Under the pieces are notes generated by a model. It ran no database searches. It saw only the letters and a program-made list of their open reading frames with translations, and was not told where the DNA came from. A stretch of 6,426 bases of DNA from M3007 sp039804245 (GTDB lineage: Bacteria; Bacteroidota; Bacteroidia; Chitinophagales; Saprospiraceae). Position numbers and translations under genes: made by a program. The stretch spans positions 1-6,426 of the forward strand of contig JBDLWO010000058.1 of NCBI GenBank assembly GCA_039804245.1, given 5' to 3'. Below, one piece after another: positions 1 to 6,370 of this stretch (the first letter of the stretch is position 1; each line of letters starts with the position of its first letter).

Positions 1-2
1 TC

Positions 3-1802
3 CTGGGTGGCTCCGCTCACCTCGAAGGCAGCTGGAAACCGTCAACCGCCGGTTACCGCGCATTCAGATATCTCGTGGGAGCCCGTTACAAAACAACCAG
101 AACCCTGCTCGGCAGTCTCGATGTGGAGGGAGAGTATGTTCCCAACTTCACCGATGTACAAACTTATCTGACCTACGATATCAACCGCGACTGGCAAATA
201 GGCGCCATCGGTAACCTCAACAGATCTACCTACGGATACAAACCCCAGAGCCTCGCCCGCGCTTTCGGCCTCGTTGATTATGCGCTGCAGCTTCGAACCG
301 CCTTCGAAGGGCAGGAGGTGGACGACTTCACACAGGCCATGGGCGGACTGTCCCTGACTTACCTCCCCGATCGCCAGAAAAATCCGCTCTACCACAAAAT
401 ACTGTCCTCTGTGTGGAGAAGCCAGGAAAATGAACGCTTCGATATTCTCGGATACTATATTCTGGGCGAACTCGAGGAAAACCTCGGCTCTGAAGGCTTC
501 GGAGAAATCACCAACGTGCTCGGTACAGGTACCCAACACACCTGGGTGCGAAACTACCTCACCGCCGATGTGCGGAATATGGAATACAAAGGCGGTATTG
601 AACTGCAAAGAGACGATGAAGGTATCAGCCTCACACGAAGCCACTTCCTGCAATGGTCGGCACGATGGCAAAATGAAAGTATCAACGACAGGATCAATGA
701 ATGGGAACGCCTCGACTCGGCTCTGTACTCACTACCCTACGACACTGTTGCTCTCCACGTCCGTAAAGTACTGAAAACCAGTAATAATCTCCAAAGCAAC
801 AGGTTTTCTGCCTCTTTCCAGGACACCTGGACGTGGCGGCGCGACGGCGTGCGCGAACTGCAGATCATCGCAGGCGTACGTGGCCAGTACTGGACGCTCA
901 ATAACGACTGGTTCGTCACTCCCCGTGCCCAGATGCTCTACAAGCCGCTGAGCACGCACCGGGATATTTCATACAGACTGGCTGGCGGACTGTTCTACCA
1001 GCCCGCCTTCTACCGGGAAATGCGCCGCCTGAACGGCACCGTCAATACCGATCTGGCTGCCCAGAAATCGGCACATGCCGTTGGTGGTCTTACCTGGGAT
1101 TTCCTCTGGGGAAAAAGAAGACCCGTGAAAATGCGCCTGATTGCCGAAGCCTACTACAAGAAAATGTGGGATCTGGTTTCATTCGATATTGATAATGTGC
1201 GCATCCGTTACTCGGGAGCCAATGATTCAAAAGGTTATGCTACAGGCGTGGATCTTCGCCTGAACGGTGAGTTCGTGGAGGGCGCCGAAAGCTGGGTCAA
1301 TCTGTCGTTCCTGCGCACGCGGGAATCCCTGGACGGTGTGCAGCACCGGGCGCGCAACGTGGGAGAACTGGACGGATTTGACGTGAAAGACGTGCCCCGC
1401 CCCACCGACAGGCTTTTTACCTTCTCCACCTTCTTCCAGGATTATCTCAGAAATAACAAAAACGTGAGAATGCACCTCAACCTGACCGTCGGCAGCGGAC
1501 TGCCTTTCGGCGTGGTGGACAATAACATCATTTTCCGCAACCCGTACCGCTTTGCTCCCTATCACCGGGTGGACATCGGCTTCGGATTCCAGCTCTGGAA
1601 AGATGCATGGATCAGGAAACATCCGAAGCACTTTCTCCGTTTTACCCGCGACACCTGGGCCAGCCTGGAAGTTTTCAACCTGATGAAAGTGGCCAATGAG
1701 GCCTCCAATACCTGGATCAAAACCATCGAAAATACGCAGTACGCCATACCTAACTACCTCACCGGACGAAGACTGAACATCAGAATCCGGATGGAATTTT
1801 AA
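3..1802 (+). CDS. TonB-dependent outer-membrane receptor, C-terminal beta-barrel portion (5' truncated by window edge)
   Basis: This is the last 599 residues of an outer-membrane beta-barrel receptor of the type that imports large or scarce substrates using TonB/ExbBD energy. The frame is open from the left edge, so the in-frame GTG at 75 is an internal valine (in ...RYLVGARY), not a start. What is visible is barrel-like: alternating aromatic/polar strands, strand-like segments such as GVDLRLNGEF (about residues 415-424) and many Tyr/Trp/Arg residues. The end PNYLTGRRLNIRIRMEF, with its C-terminal Phe, is typical of Bacteroidota receptors and fits recognition by the outer-membrane assembly machinery. 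The plug domain, TonB box, signal peptide and any carboxypeptidase-like N-terminal domain would lie off the left edge. No SusD partner follows, which argues against a classical glycan-uptake SusC/SusD pair. The substrate cannot be told from this part. Family assignment is strong; the specific role is unknown. Confidence 0.85.
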   Translation: MGGSAHLEGSWKPSTAGYRAFRYLVGARYKTTRTLLGSLDVEGEYVPNFTDVQTYLTYDINRDWQIGAIGNLNRSTYGYKPQSLARAFGLVDYALQLRTAFEGQEVDDFTQAMGGLSLTYLPDRQKNPLYHKILSSVWRSQENERFDILGYYILGELEENLGSEGFGEITNVLGTGTQHTWVRNYLTADVRNMEYKGGIELQRDDEGISLTRSHFLQWSARWQNESINDRINEWERLDSALYSLPYDTVALHVRKVLKTSNNLQSNRFSASFQDTWTWRRDGVRELQIIAGVRGQYWTLNNDWFVTPRAQMLYKPLSTHRDISYRLAGGLFYQPAFYREMRRLNGTVNTDLAAQKSAHAVGGLTWDFLWGKRRPVKMRLIAEAYYKKMWDLVSFDIDNVRIRYSGANDSKGYATGVDLRLNGEFVEGAESWVNLSFLRTRESLDGVQHRARNVGELDGFDVKDVPRPTDRLFTFSTFFQDYLRNNKNVRMHLNLTVGSGLPFGVVDNNIIFRNPYRFAPYHRVDIGFGFQLWKDAWIRKHPKHFLRFTRDTWASLEVFNLMKVANEASNTWIKTIENTQYAIPNYLTGRRLNIRIRMEF

Positions 1803-1811
1803 CCAGATACC

Positions 1812-2588
1812 ATGCAATACATCACTTTTTCAGTTGAAAATGCCGTTGCACGCATCACCTTCAACCGCCCGCAGGTGTTCAATTCCATGCACCAAGATAT
1901 GCGTATGGAAATTCTCGACGCCCTCGGCATTTGCCAGGAAGACGCCGGAATCAGGGCAGTTCTGATTACCGGTACAGGAAAGGCCTTCTGCGCAGGTGAA
2001 GACCTGCAGGAGGTAACCGACCCGAACGGGCCATCCCTGAAGGAGATCATTTCTACCGGATACAATCCCATTGTTTCCTGCATCAGAAATCTGGACAAGC
2101 CCGTGGTGGCAGCTGTAAACGGTGTGGCAGCCGGCGCCGGCGCCAACATCGCGCTCGCCTGTGATATAACAGTGGCCGCAGCATCCGCCAGTTTTACACA
2201 GGCCTTTTCCAAAATTGGCCTCATACCCGACTCGGGAGGCACCTGGACCCTCCCGCGACTCGTGGGTTTCCAGCGCGCTTCAGCCCTGATGATGCTGTCG
2301 GATAAAATAAGCGCTGCTGACGCCGCTTCTATGGGAATGATCTGGAAAGTATTTCCCGATGATAGCTTTGAGGCAGAAAGCTTCAAAATGGCTGAAACGC
2401 TCGCGCAGATGCCCACGCGCGGACTGGCGCTCACCAAAAAGGCGCTGAACCACACATTCTCCGGCAGCTTCGAGGATCAGCTGGCGCTGGAAGACCAGTT
2501 GCAGGGTCTTGCCGGAGAAACCCATGATTACAAAGAAGGCGTAGCAGCATTCCTTGAAAAAAGAAAGCCTGTTTTCAAGGGAAAATAA
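1812..2588 (+). CDS. paaG: PaaG-like enoyl-CoA hydratase/isomerase (1,2-epoxyphenylacetyl-CoA isomerase type)
   Basis: A 258-residue crotonase-fold protein of normal family length. In phenylacetate degradation PaaG converts the ring 1,2-epoxide of phenylacetyl-CoA to oxepin-CoA, and it also acts as a delta3,delta2-enoyl-CoA isomerase in the cytoplasm. As I recall E. coli PaaG, it shares many features: FCAGEDL (59-65, first oxyanion-hole region), GYNPIV (83-88), AVNGVAAGAGA (101-111, second oxyanion-hole region), AFSKIGLIPDSGGTW (131-145), GMIWKV (175-180) and the end DYKEGVAAFLEKRKPVFKGK. Aligned by eye to rat crotonase, the two hydratase glutamates fall on Asn112 and Phe132, while Asp140 is present, as expected for PaaG-type isomerases rather than hydratases. 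The ATG at 1812 begins 9 bases after the receptor stop, with no clear Shine-Dalgarno, so co-transcription is likely. No other paa gene is visible. A general fatty-acid isomerase is the main alternative. Confidence 0.87.
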   Translation: MQYITFSVENAVARITFNRPQVFNSMHQDMRMEILDALGICQEDAGIRAVLITGTGKAFCAGEDLQEVTDPNGPSLKEIISTGYNPIVSCIRNLDKPVVAAVNGVAAGAGANIALACDITVAAASASFTQAFSKIGLIPDSGGTWTLPRLVGFQRASALMMLSDKISAADAASMGMIWKVFPDDSFEAESFKMAETLAQMPTRGLALTKKALNHTFSGSFEDQLALEDQLQGLAGETHDYKEGVAAFLEKRKPVFKGK

Positions 2589-2621
2589 CCCGCCGAAATT
2601 CCGATTTTTTTAATCTCCGAA

Positions 2622-2627
2622 AGCAGG
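2622..2627 (+). promoter_or_regulatory. Possible ribosome binding site supporting the TTG start of the GH25 gene
   Basis: AGCAGG differs from AGGAGG at one base and ends 8 bases before the TTG at 2636. It matters because the downstream gene has no usable ATG. Shine-Dalgarno sites are weak or absent in Bacteroidota, so this could be chance. Confidence 0.3.
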
Positions 2628-2635
2628 TATCCGTT

Positions 2636-3448
2636 TTGCTGCCAGAAATTATTCCAAACCCCGCAAGCCGTCCCGGCGACCGCAGAAAAGCAGCAGTCCT
2701 GCTTGTACTGCTTTTCTGTGTGGCCCTGTTTGTAAGTGAAACATTCAGATTCTGGGTAGGATCACTGCTGACCTACCCCGTTCACTACAGAGAGTACAAT
2801 GAATTTGGCATCAGAATACCCGGTTCATACTCGGTGCATGGCATAGATGTAAGCCGCTGGCAGAGCCGGGTTGACTGGGCAAGGGTCAAAAAAATGAAAG
2901 TAGGGGATGTAAAGGTCAGCTTTGCCTTCATTAAAGCGACTGAAGGCACCTGGATAAAGGACCCCCATTTTGAATTCAACTGGGAAAATGCACGAAAGCA
3001 GGGTATAACAAGGGGTGCATATCATTTCTTTCTCCCGAATGTAAATCCCAAAGATCAGGCAGCCCTGTTTTTCAAACACGTACGCCTTCGGTCGGGCGAC
3101 CTGCCTCCGGTAGTTGATGTGGAAGAACCGCGCGGGATGTCTGTGAATCAGGTGCGTCAGTATACCAAAAAATTCCTGGAACTGCTGGAAAACAACTACA
3201 GGGTAAAACCCATTCTTTACACCAACAGGGATTTTTACAAACGCTACTTTCAGGGAAGAGAGGAATTCAGTGAGTATATACGCTGGATAGCGCACTACCA
3301 CGTGGCCAGTCTGGAAATGCCCGGAGATGAAGACTGGCATTTCTGGCAACATTCAGACCGGGGAAACATCAATGGTATCAATGAGAAGGTGGATTTCAAC
3401 GTATTCAATGGGGATAGTGTGGCGTTGAGAAAGTTATGTGTGCCCTGA
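2636..3448 (+). CDS. Membrane-anchored GH25 family lysozyme (N-acetylmuramidase)
   Basis: A 270-residue protein with one N-terminal hydrophobic segment (about residues 19-33, flanked by RPGDRRK) and a GH25 catalytic domain (about 66-265). GH25 enzymes hydrolyse the beta-1,4 bond between N-acetylmuramic acid and N-acetylglucosamine in peptidoglycan. Visible signatures are HGIDVSRWQ (68-76, with Asp71), FIKATEG (98-104), GAYHFF (127-132), the PVVDVEE catalytic strand (Asp161, Glu163 as likely proton donor), ILYTN (193-197), WQHSDRG (237-243) and VDFNVFNG (252-259). These match Asp9, Asp98 and Glu100 of the Cellosyl/Chalaropsis type. The uncleaved-looking anchor suggests an inner-membrane protein with its domain in the periplasm; there is no cell-wall-binding domain. 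No ATG occurs in frame before Met87, inside the catalytic domain, so a non-ATG start is required. TTG at 2636 is preferred because it includes the whole anchor and follows AGCAGG. CTG 2639 or an internal GTG are less likely. The gene starts 47 bases after paaG. Confidence 0.88.
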   Translation: MLPEIIPNPASRPGDRRKAAVLLVLLFCVALFVSETFRFWVGSLLTYPVHYREYNEFGIRIPGSYSVHGIDVSRWQSRVDWARVKKMKVGDVKVSFAFIKATEGTWIKDPHFEFNWENARKQGITRGAYHFFLPNVNPKDQAALFFKHVRLRSGDLPPVVDVEEPRGMSVNQVRQYTKKFLELLENNYRVKPILYTNRDFYKRYFQGREEFSEYIRWIAHYHVASLEMPGDEDWHFWQHSDRGNINGINEKVDFNVFNGDSVALRKLCVP

Positions 3449-3463
3449 TATTGTTTGTTAAGA

Positions 3464-3481
3464 GCCTGCTCGTTTTCAGGC
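3464..3481 (+). repeat. Perfect 5-bp inverted repeat (GCCTG-N8-CAGGC) upstream of the dynamin-like gene
   Basis: The arms GCCTG (3464-3468) and CAGGC (3477-3481) flank an 8-base loop. The repeat lies between the GH25 stop and the putative -7 box at 3491. It is followed on the plus strand by a run of A (3482-3488), not T, so it does not look like a plus-strand intrinsic terminator. It could be an operator-like dyad or a weak RNA hairpin after the GH25 message. A 5-bp arm can occur by chance. Confidence 0.3.
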
Positions 3482-3490
3482 AAAAAAAAC

Positions 3491-3498
3491 TAACTTTG
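3491..3498 (+). promoter_or_regulatory. Putative Bacteroidota -7 box (TAACTTTG) for the dynamin-like gene
   Basis: TAACTTTG fits the Bacteroidota sigma-ABfr -7 consensus TAnnTTTG exactly. It lies in the 54-base gap after the GH25 gene, and the ATG at 3503 is only 4 bases after the box. Transcription would then start at or next to the start codon, giving a leaderless or near-leaderless mRNA. The -33 element is weak: CCTG at 3465-3468, 22 bases upstream, is the best candidate and overlaps the inverted repeat. Confidence 0.45.
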
Positions 3499-3502
3499 CC
3501 TT

Positions 3503-5227
3503 ATGATACTCAACCAGCGCACTATCGTTTTGCGCGCCAGATGTGAAGACCTCGTCAAAGACCTTCAGCAATTGGCGCAGGAAATAGGCCACAGGGAACT
3601 GGCCGCCGTTGTTGGCGAACTCCGGAACCGTATGTCGGAACCCTTCATGTTCGTCATCGTCGGTGAAGTGAAGGCTGGCAAAAGCAGTTTCGTCAATGCC
3701 CTGCTGGAGGCCGGACGCGAAGTGTGCGCAGTGGCACCACAGCCCATGACAGATTCCATTCAGCAAATATTATACGGGGAAAAAGAAGAGGTAGTATCAG
3801 TTAACCCATACCTGAAAAAAATATTCCTGCCAGTGGATATTCTCCGCGACATCGCCATCGTGGATACACCCGGCACCAACAGTATTGTTGAGAGACACCA
3901 GGAAATAACCGAGAACTTTATTCCGGCCAGCGATCTGGTCATTTTTGTATTCGAATCCAAGAACCCATACCGCCAGTCTGCCTGGGATTTTTTCTCCTTC
4001 ATCCACCAGGAATGGCATAAAAAGATCATTTTTGTCCTGCAGCAAAAGGATCTGATGGCACCCGAAGACCTCGCCGTAAACGAACGCGGGCTCTATGATC
4101 ACGCCAAAAAGAACGGAATCAGTGAACCGGTAATCTTTTCGGTAAGCGCAAAAGATGAATTGGAAGGTCATTTCGATCGCAGCAACTTTTCCTCCGTGCG
4201 CGACTACACACGCACACACGTAACTGGCGGACGGGGAGCAGCACTGAAACTCCGGAATAACCTCAATACATCCTGTAATATCCTGCAGCGGATCCGCACC
4301 GATCTGGATACCCGCACCGAACAATACCAACGTGATGTCTTCTTCAGAGATGACATCAGAAGTACGCTCGATGGACAGGAGAACAAATCCAATCACCATG
4401 TCAATCTGCTGATAGAAAATCTGCTCAACGGATACGATCGTATTACAGATGCAGTCGGACGGGAATTGTCCAACGGGTTATCATTCCCGTCGCTGCTTAA
4501 ACGATCTGTTATGGGGATTTTCAGCAAACAGGCGTCTATCAGCGATTGGCTCAACGAGCTTTCGCAGAAACTTGAATTGATGTTTAATGCCGAATTGCGC
4601 AATAAGCTGAACGAGGGAGTAGTTGACCTGGCAGATTCCATTCAGCAGATGGCCAAAATGATAGACCTTAAAATAAAAAGCAGTGATACGGTGGTTAAGG
4701 GCGATTCCTATATTTTTGAAACCATCGCTGAACGCCGTTCAGCTACACTGAAAGAACTGCAGGAAACCTTTGGGCGCTTCATGGCCCGCTCCGAAAACTT
4801 TACCGCAGACAGTCTCTTTCCAAAAGACGCTGCTGTATCGCCCAATATTGCAGCAGGCAGCGGTGCAGCTGTTATCGGTATCGTACTGGCAGCAGTCACC
4901 AATATCTCTGTTCTTGATATTACAGGAGGTGTACTGACGGGAATAGGTATTCTGTTTGCAGGAATTACCGCCGGAATTCAACGGCGAAAACTCGTAAACG
5001 GCTACAAAGCAGAAATTGCACGCGGGCGCACATCCATGCAGGAAGCACTCGAAACCAAACTCCGTAGCTATGTAAAGGTAATAAAAGGCCGAATTGCCGA
5101 AAATTTTACCGAACTTAATGCCATGCTCGCCAATGAGGAAACGCAGATTGCGCGCTACAACGAGCATTATAATCTGCTCGACAACCGACTGAAAGAATTG
5201 GAAAAAGAGTTGGAAAGCAGCATTTGA
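3503..5227 (+). CDS. Bacterial dynamin-like GTPase
   Basis: A 574-residue member of the dynamin family, large GTPases that bind and remodel membranes. The N-terminal G domain (about 45-245) has the P-loop GEVKAGKSS (54-62), a switch I threonine (Thr83 in PMTDSIQ), the G3 motif DTPG (121-124), a G4-position QQKD (180-183) where T/NKxD is usual, and SVSAKDE (213-219) at G5. A predominantly helical stalk follows (about 250-440). A hydrophobic paddle-like region at 448-490 (AAVIGIVLAAV and GGVLTGIGILFAGITAG, split by a short linker, then QRRK) is the likely membrane-insertion element. The C-terminus (about 500-574) is charged and coiled-coil-like. The order G domain, helices, paddle, helices matches bacterial dynamins such as BDLP. 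It has no tandem dynamin partner here, although bacterial dynamins often come in pairs. Downstream is psd, 57 bases away, which suggests a role in phospholipid membrane maintenance. The precise role (stress repair, fission or other) is not readable from sequence. Confidence 0.88.
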   Translation: MILNQRTIVLRARCEDLVKDLQQLAQEIGHRELAAVVGELRNRMSEPFMFVIVGEVKAGKSSFVNALLEAGREVCAVAPQPMTDSIQQILYGEKEEVVSVNPYLKKIFLPVDILRDIAIVDTPGTNSIVERHQEITENFIPASDLVIFVFESKNPYRQSAWDFFSFIHQEWHKKIIFVLQQKDLMAPEDLAVNERGLYDHAKKNGISEPVIFSVSAKDELEGHFDRSNFSSVRDYTRTHVTGGRGAALKLRNNLNTSCNILQRIRTDLDTRTEQYQRDVFFRDDIRSTLDGQENKSNHHVNLLIENLLNGYDRITDAVGRELSNGLSFPSLLKRSVMGIFSKQASISDWLNELSQKLELMFNAELRNKLNEGVVDLADSIQQMAKMIDLKIKSSDTVVKGDSYIFETIAERRSATLKELQETFGRFMARSENFTADSLFPKDAAVSPNIAAGSGAAVIGIVLAAVTNISVLDITGGVLTGIGILFAGITAGIQRRKLVNGYKAEIARGRTSMQEALETKLRSYVKVIKGRIAENFTELNAMLANEETQIARYNEHYNLLDNRLKELEKELESSI

Positions 5228-5256
5228 ACGTAATTGCAGGCTTTTTCCTACCTTTA
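5223..5256 (+). promoter_or_regulatory. Candidate promoter for psd, overlapping the end of the dynamin-like gene
   Basis: TTTG at 5223-5226 (a -33-like element covering the dynamin-like gene's stop) is followed after 22 bases by TACCTTTA (5249-5256), which matches the -7 consensus TAnnTTTG except for the last base. A start site about 5-8 bases downstream would leave a leader of roughly 20 bases before the ATG at 5285. psd could be expressed from this site as well as by readthrough from the dynamin-like gene. Confidence 0.35.
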
Positions 5257-5284
5257 CCCCCGCATCAATCAATTTTCTTCTGAA

Positions 5285-5944
5285 ATGTCCTTTCGCCTAC
5301 ACCGCGAAGGCCACGTTATGCTGGCCGTATTCGCCCTGCTGCTCTCCCTGCTGAATCTTGCTGTTTACCATTATTTACCCGCCGCCTTCTGGCCGATTCT
5401 GGTAATTTCTGCTGTCTTTTACGGTATAATTGTACAGTTTTTCCGCGATCCGGTCAGGGTCATCCCTGTCGTTGACAAAGGACTGGTATACGCACCCGCC
5501 GATGGCCGTGTGTGTGTCATTGAAGAAGTCACAGAAACAGAATATTTCAACGACCGCCGCCTGCAGGTATCTATTTTCATGTCGCCATTCAATGTACATG
5601 TGAACCGAAACCCTGTCACTGGTCTTGTCGCTTATTTCAAGTACCACCCCGGCAAATACCTCGTAGCCTGGCACCCCAAAAGCAGCACCGAAAACGAACG
5701 TACCACCATAGTTTATGACCTTGGCAATACGGAGGTACTCATGCGCCAGATAGCAGGCGCTCTGGCCAAACGAATCAAATGGTATTTACAAAAAGGCGAG
5801 GAGGTTTATCAGGGCGAAGAAATGGGTTTCATCAAATTCGGCTCCCGGGTTGACCTTTACCTGCCCATCAACACCCATGTAGAAGTGTTGATGGACCAAC
5901 AGGTGAAGGGTAACAAAACCGTAATTGCCCGTTTAAAGGCATAA
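5285..5944 (+). CDS. psd: Phosphatidylserine decarboxylase, short pyruvoyl type
   Basis: A 219-residue inner-membrane enzyme that decarboxylates phosphatidylserine to phosphatidylethanolamine, the last step of its synthesis. The N-terminus has two hydrophobic stretches (about 11-29 and 32-51), followed by FFRDP (52-56). Catalytic-domain signatures are YAPADGRV (69-76, with Asp73), SPFNVHVNRNP (100-110, with His105), KYHPGKY (119-125) and GFIKFGSRVDLYLP (181-194). The family self-cleaves at Gly-Ser, here between Gly186 and Ser187 (Ser codon 5843-5845). This gives a beta chain of 186 residues and an alpha chain of 33 residues whose Ser becomes the pyruvoyl group. The FGS motif and short length identify the compact subfamily rather than the longer E. 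coli type with LGST. The start MSFRLHREGH at ATG 5285 fits the family's HREG opening; an in-frame TTG at 5234 would add 17 residues unlike the family. No pssA is visible nearby. Confidence 0.93.
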   Translation: MSFRLHREGHVMLAVFALLLSLLNLAVYHYLPAAFWPILVISAVFYGIIVQFFRDPVRVIPVVDKGLVYAPADGRVCVIEEVTETEYFNDRRLQVSIFMSPFNVHVNRNPVTGLVAYFKYHPGKYLVAWHPKSSTENERTTIVYDLGNTEVLMRQIAGALAKRIKWYLQKGEEVYQGEEMGFIKFGSRVDLYLPINTHVEVLMDQQVKGNKTVIARLKA

Positions 5945-5947
5945 AAT

Positions 5948-6370
5948 CTAGAAACCTGCCTTGATGTAGGCCCAGTTGTCCTTCTGCTTCAGAATGATTT
6001 CCACCAGCCCGGCAGGAACAGTACGGATATCATCAACAAGGTCTTCTTTTTTGATTTTGCGTTCGCGCAGGGTATTTTCACATGCCACAAAATCAATTCC
6101 TTTGGCTGCGAGTTCGCTGATCCCGGCAGCGTGTTTCGTCAGGGCAGACTGAAGGAAACTGATGCCATTGTTGTGGCACACCACCTCTGCCCGTACATTG
6201 GGAGCCGCCGTCAGCAGGTTGTTCAACTGCTTCACTAATGCCTTGTGAACCAGTGTGTCGCTGGAGGTGAGCTGGAATACTACTTTCAGTTTCTCTTCGG
6301 TCATCACCTGGGAAGAAGCGCTGAATGAGATGAACAGTCCAAGCAGGATAAAAAGGTGTCGCATATTCAT
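5948..6370 (-). CDS. Secreted DsrE/DsrF-like family protein (COG1416 type)
   Basis: A 140-residue protein with a Sec-type signal peptide (about residues 1-20: MNMRHLF, hydrophobic core, then SASSQ) and a single DsrE-fold domain. Signatures recognised from this family are VVFQLTSSD (30-38), LNNLLTAAPNV (49-59), AEVVCHNNGI (61-70), ELAAKGIDFVACENTL (86-101), VPAGLVEII (118-126) and the C-terminal WAYIKAGF (133-140). DsrE-fold proteins in general handle sulfur in relays, but this subfamily has no settled function. Cys65 and Cys97 are the only cysteines, both in conserved-looking motifs, so either could carry sulfur or form a disulfide. The protein is probably periplasmic. The start at 6370 has an A-rich upstream region and no Shine-Dalgarno; Met3 at 6364 is a possible alternative start. 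It converges on psd with 3 bases between stops and probably overlaps an upstream gene by ATGA. Confidence 0.88.
   Translation of the reverse strand: MNMRHLFILLGLFISFSASSQVMTEEKLKVVFQLTSSDTLVHKALVKQLNNLLTAAPNVRAEVVCHNNGISFLQSALTKHAAGISELAAKGIDFVACENTLRERKIKKEDLVDDIRTVPAGLVEIILKQKDNWAYIKAGF

Noticed and set aside
75..77. GTG as the start of the TonB receptor gene
   Set aside because: The frame is open upstream to the window edge, and the 24 extra residues look like barrel sequence; the valine is internal.
42..671. A 209-codon open frame on the minus strand inside the receptor gene
   Set aside because: It lies wholly antisense to a clearly real barrel-coding frame and resembles no family; long antisense frames are common in this codon usage.
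1799..2455. A 218-codon minus-strand open frame opposite paaG
   Set aside because: Paag-like coding on the plus strand is unambiguous; the antisense product is low-complexity Ala/Ser-rich and unrecognisable.
2574..2615. Possible terminator after paaG (TTTTC-AAGG-GAAAA and a later T run)
   Set aside because: The stem is 5 weak pairs with only one G-C, and the T run lies about 18 bases further on, so it is not a convincing intrinsic terminator.
2628..2638. TATCCGTTTTG as a -7 promoter box before the GH25 gene
   Set aside because: Spacing between TA and TTTG does not fit TAnnTTTG, and a start site there would fall after the only plausible start codon.
3797..4399. A 200-codon minus-strand open frame opposite the dynamin-like gene
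   Set aside because: It overlaps the conserved GTPase motifs on the plus strand and has no recognisable domain.
5234..5284. Upstream TTG start for psd
   Set aside because: The 17 extra residues do not resemble the family's N-terminus, and this stretch overlaps the putative promoter; ATG 5285 gives the expected HREG opening.
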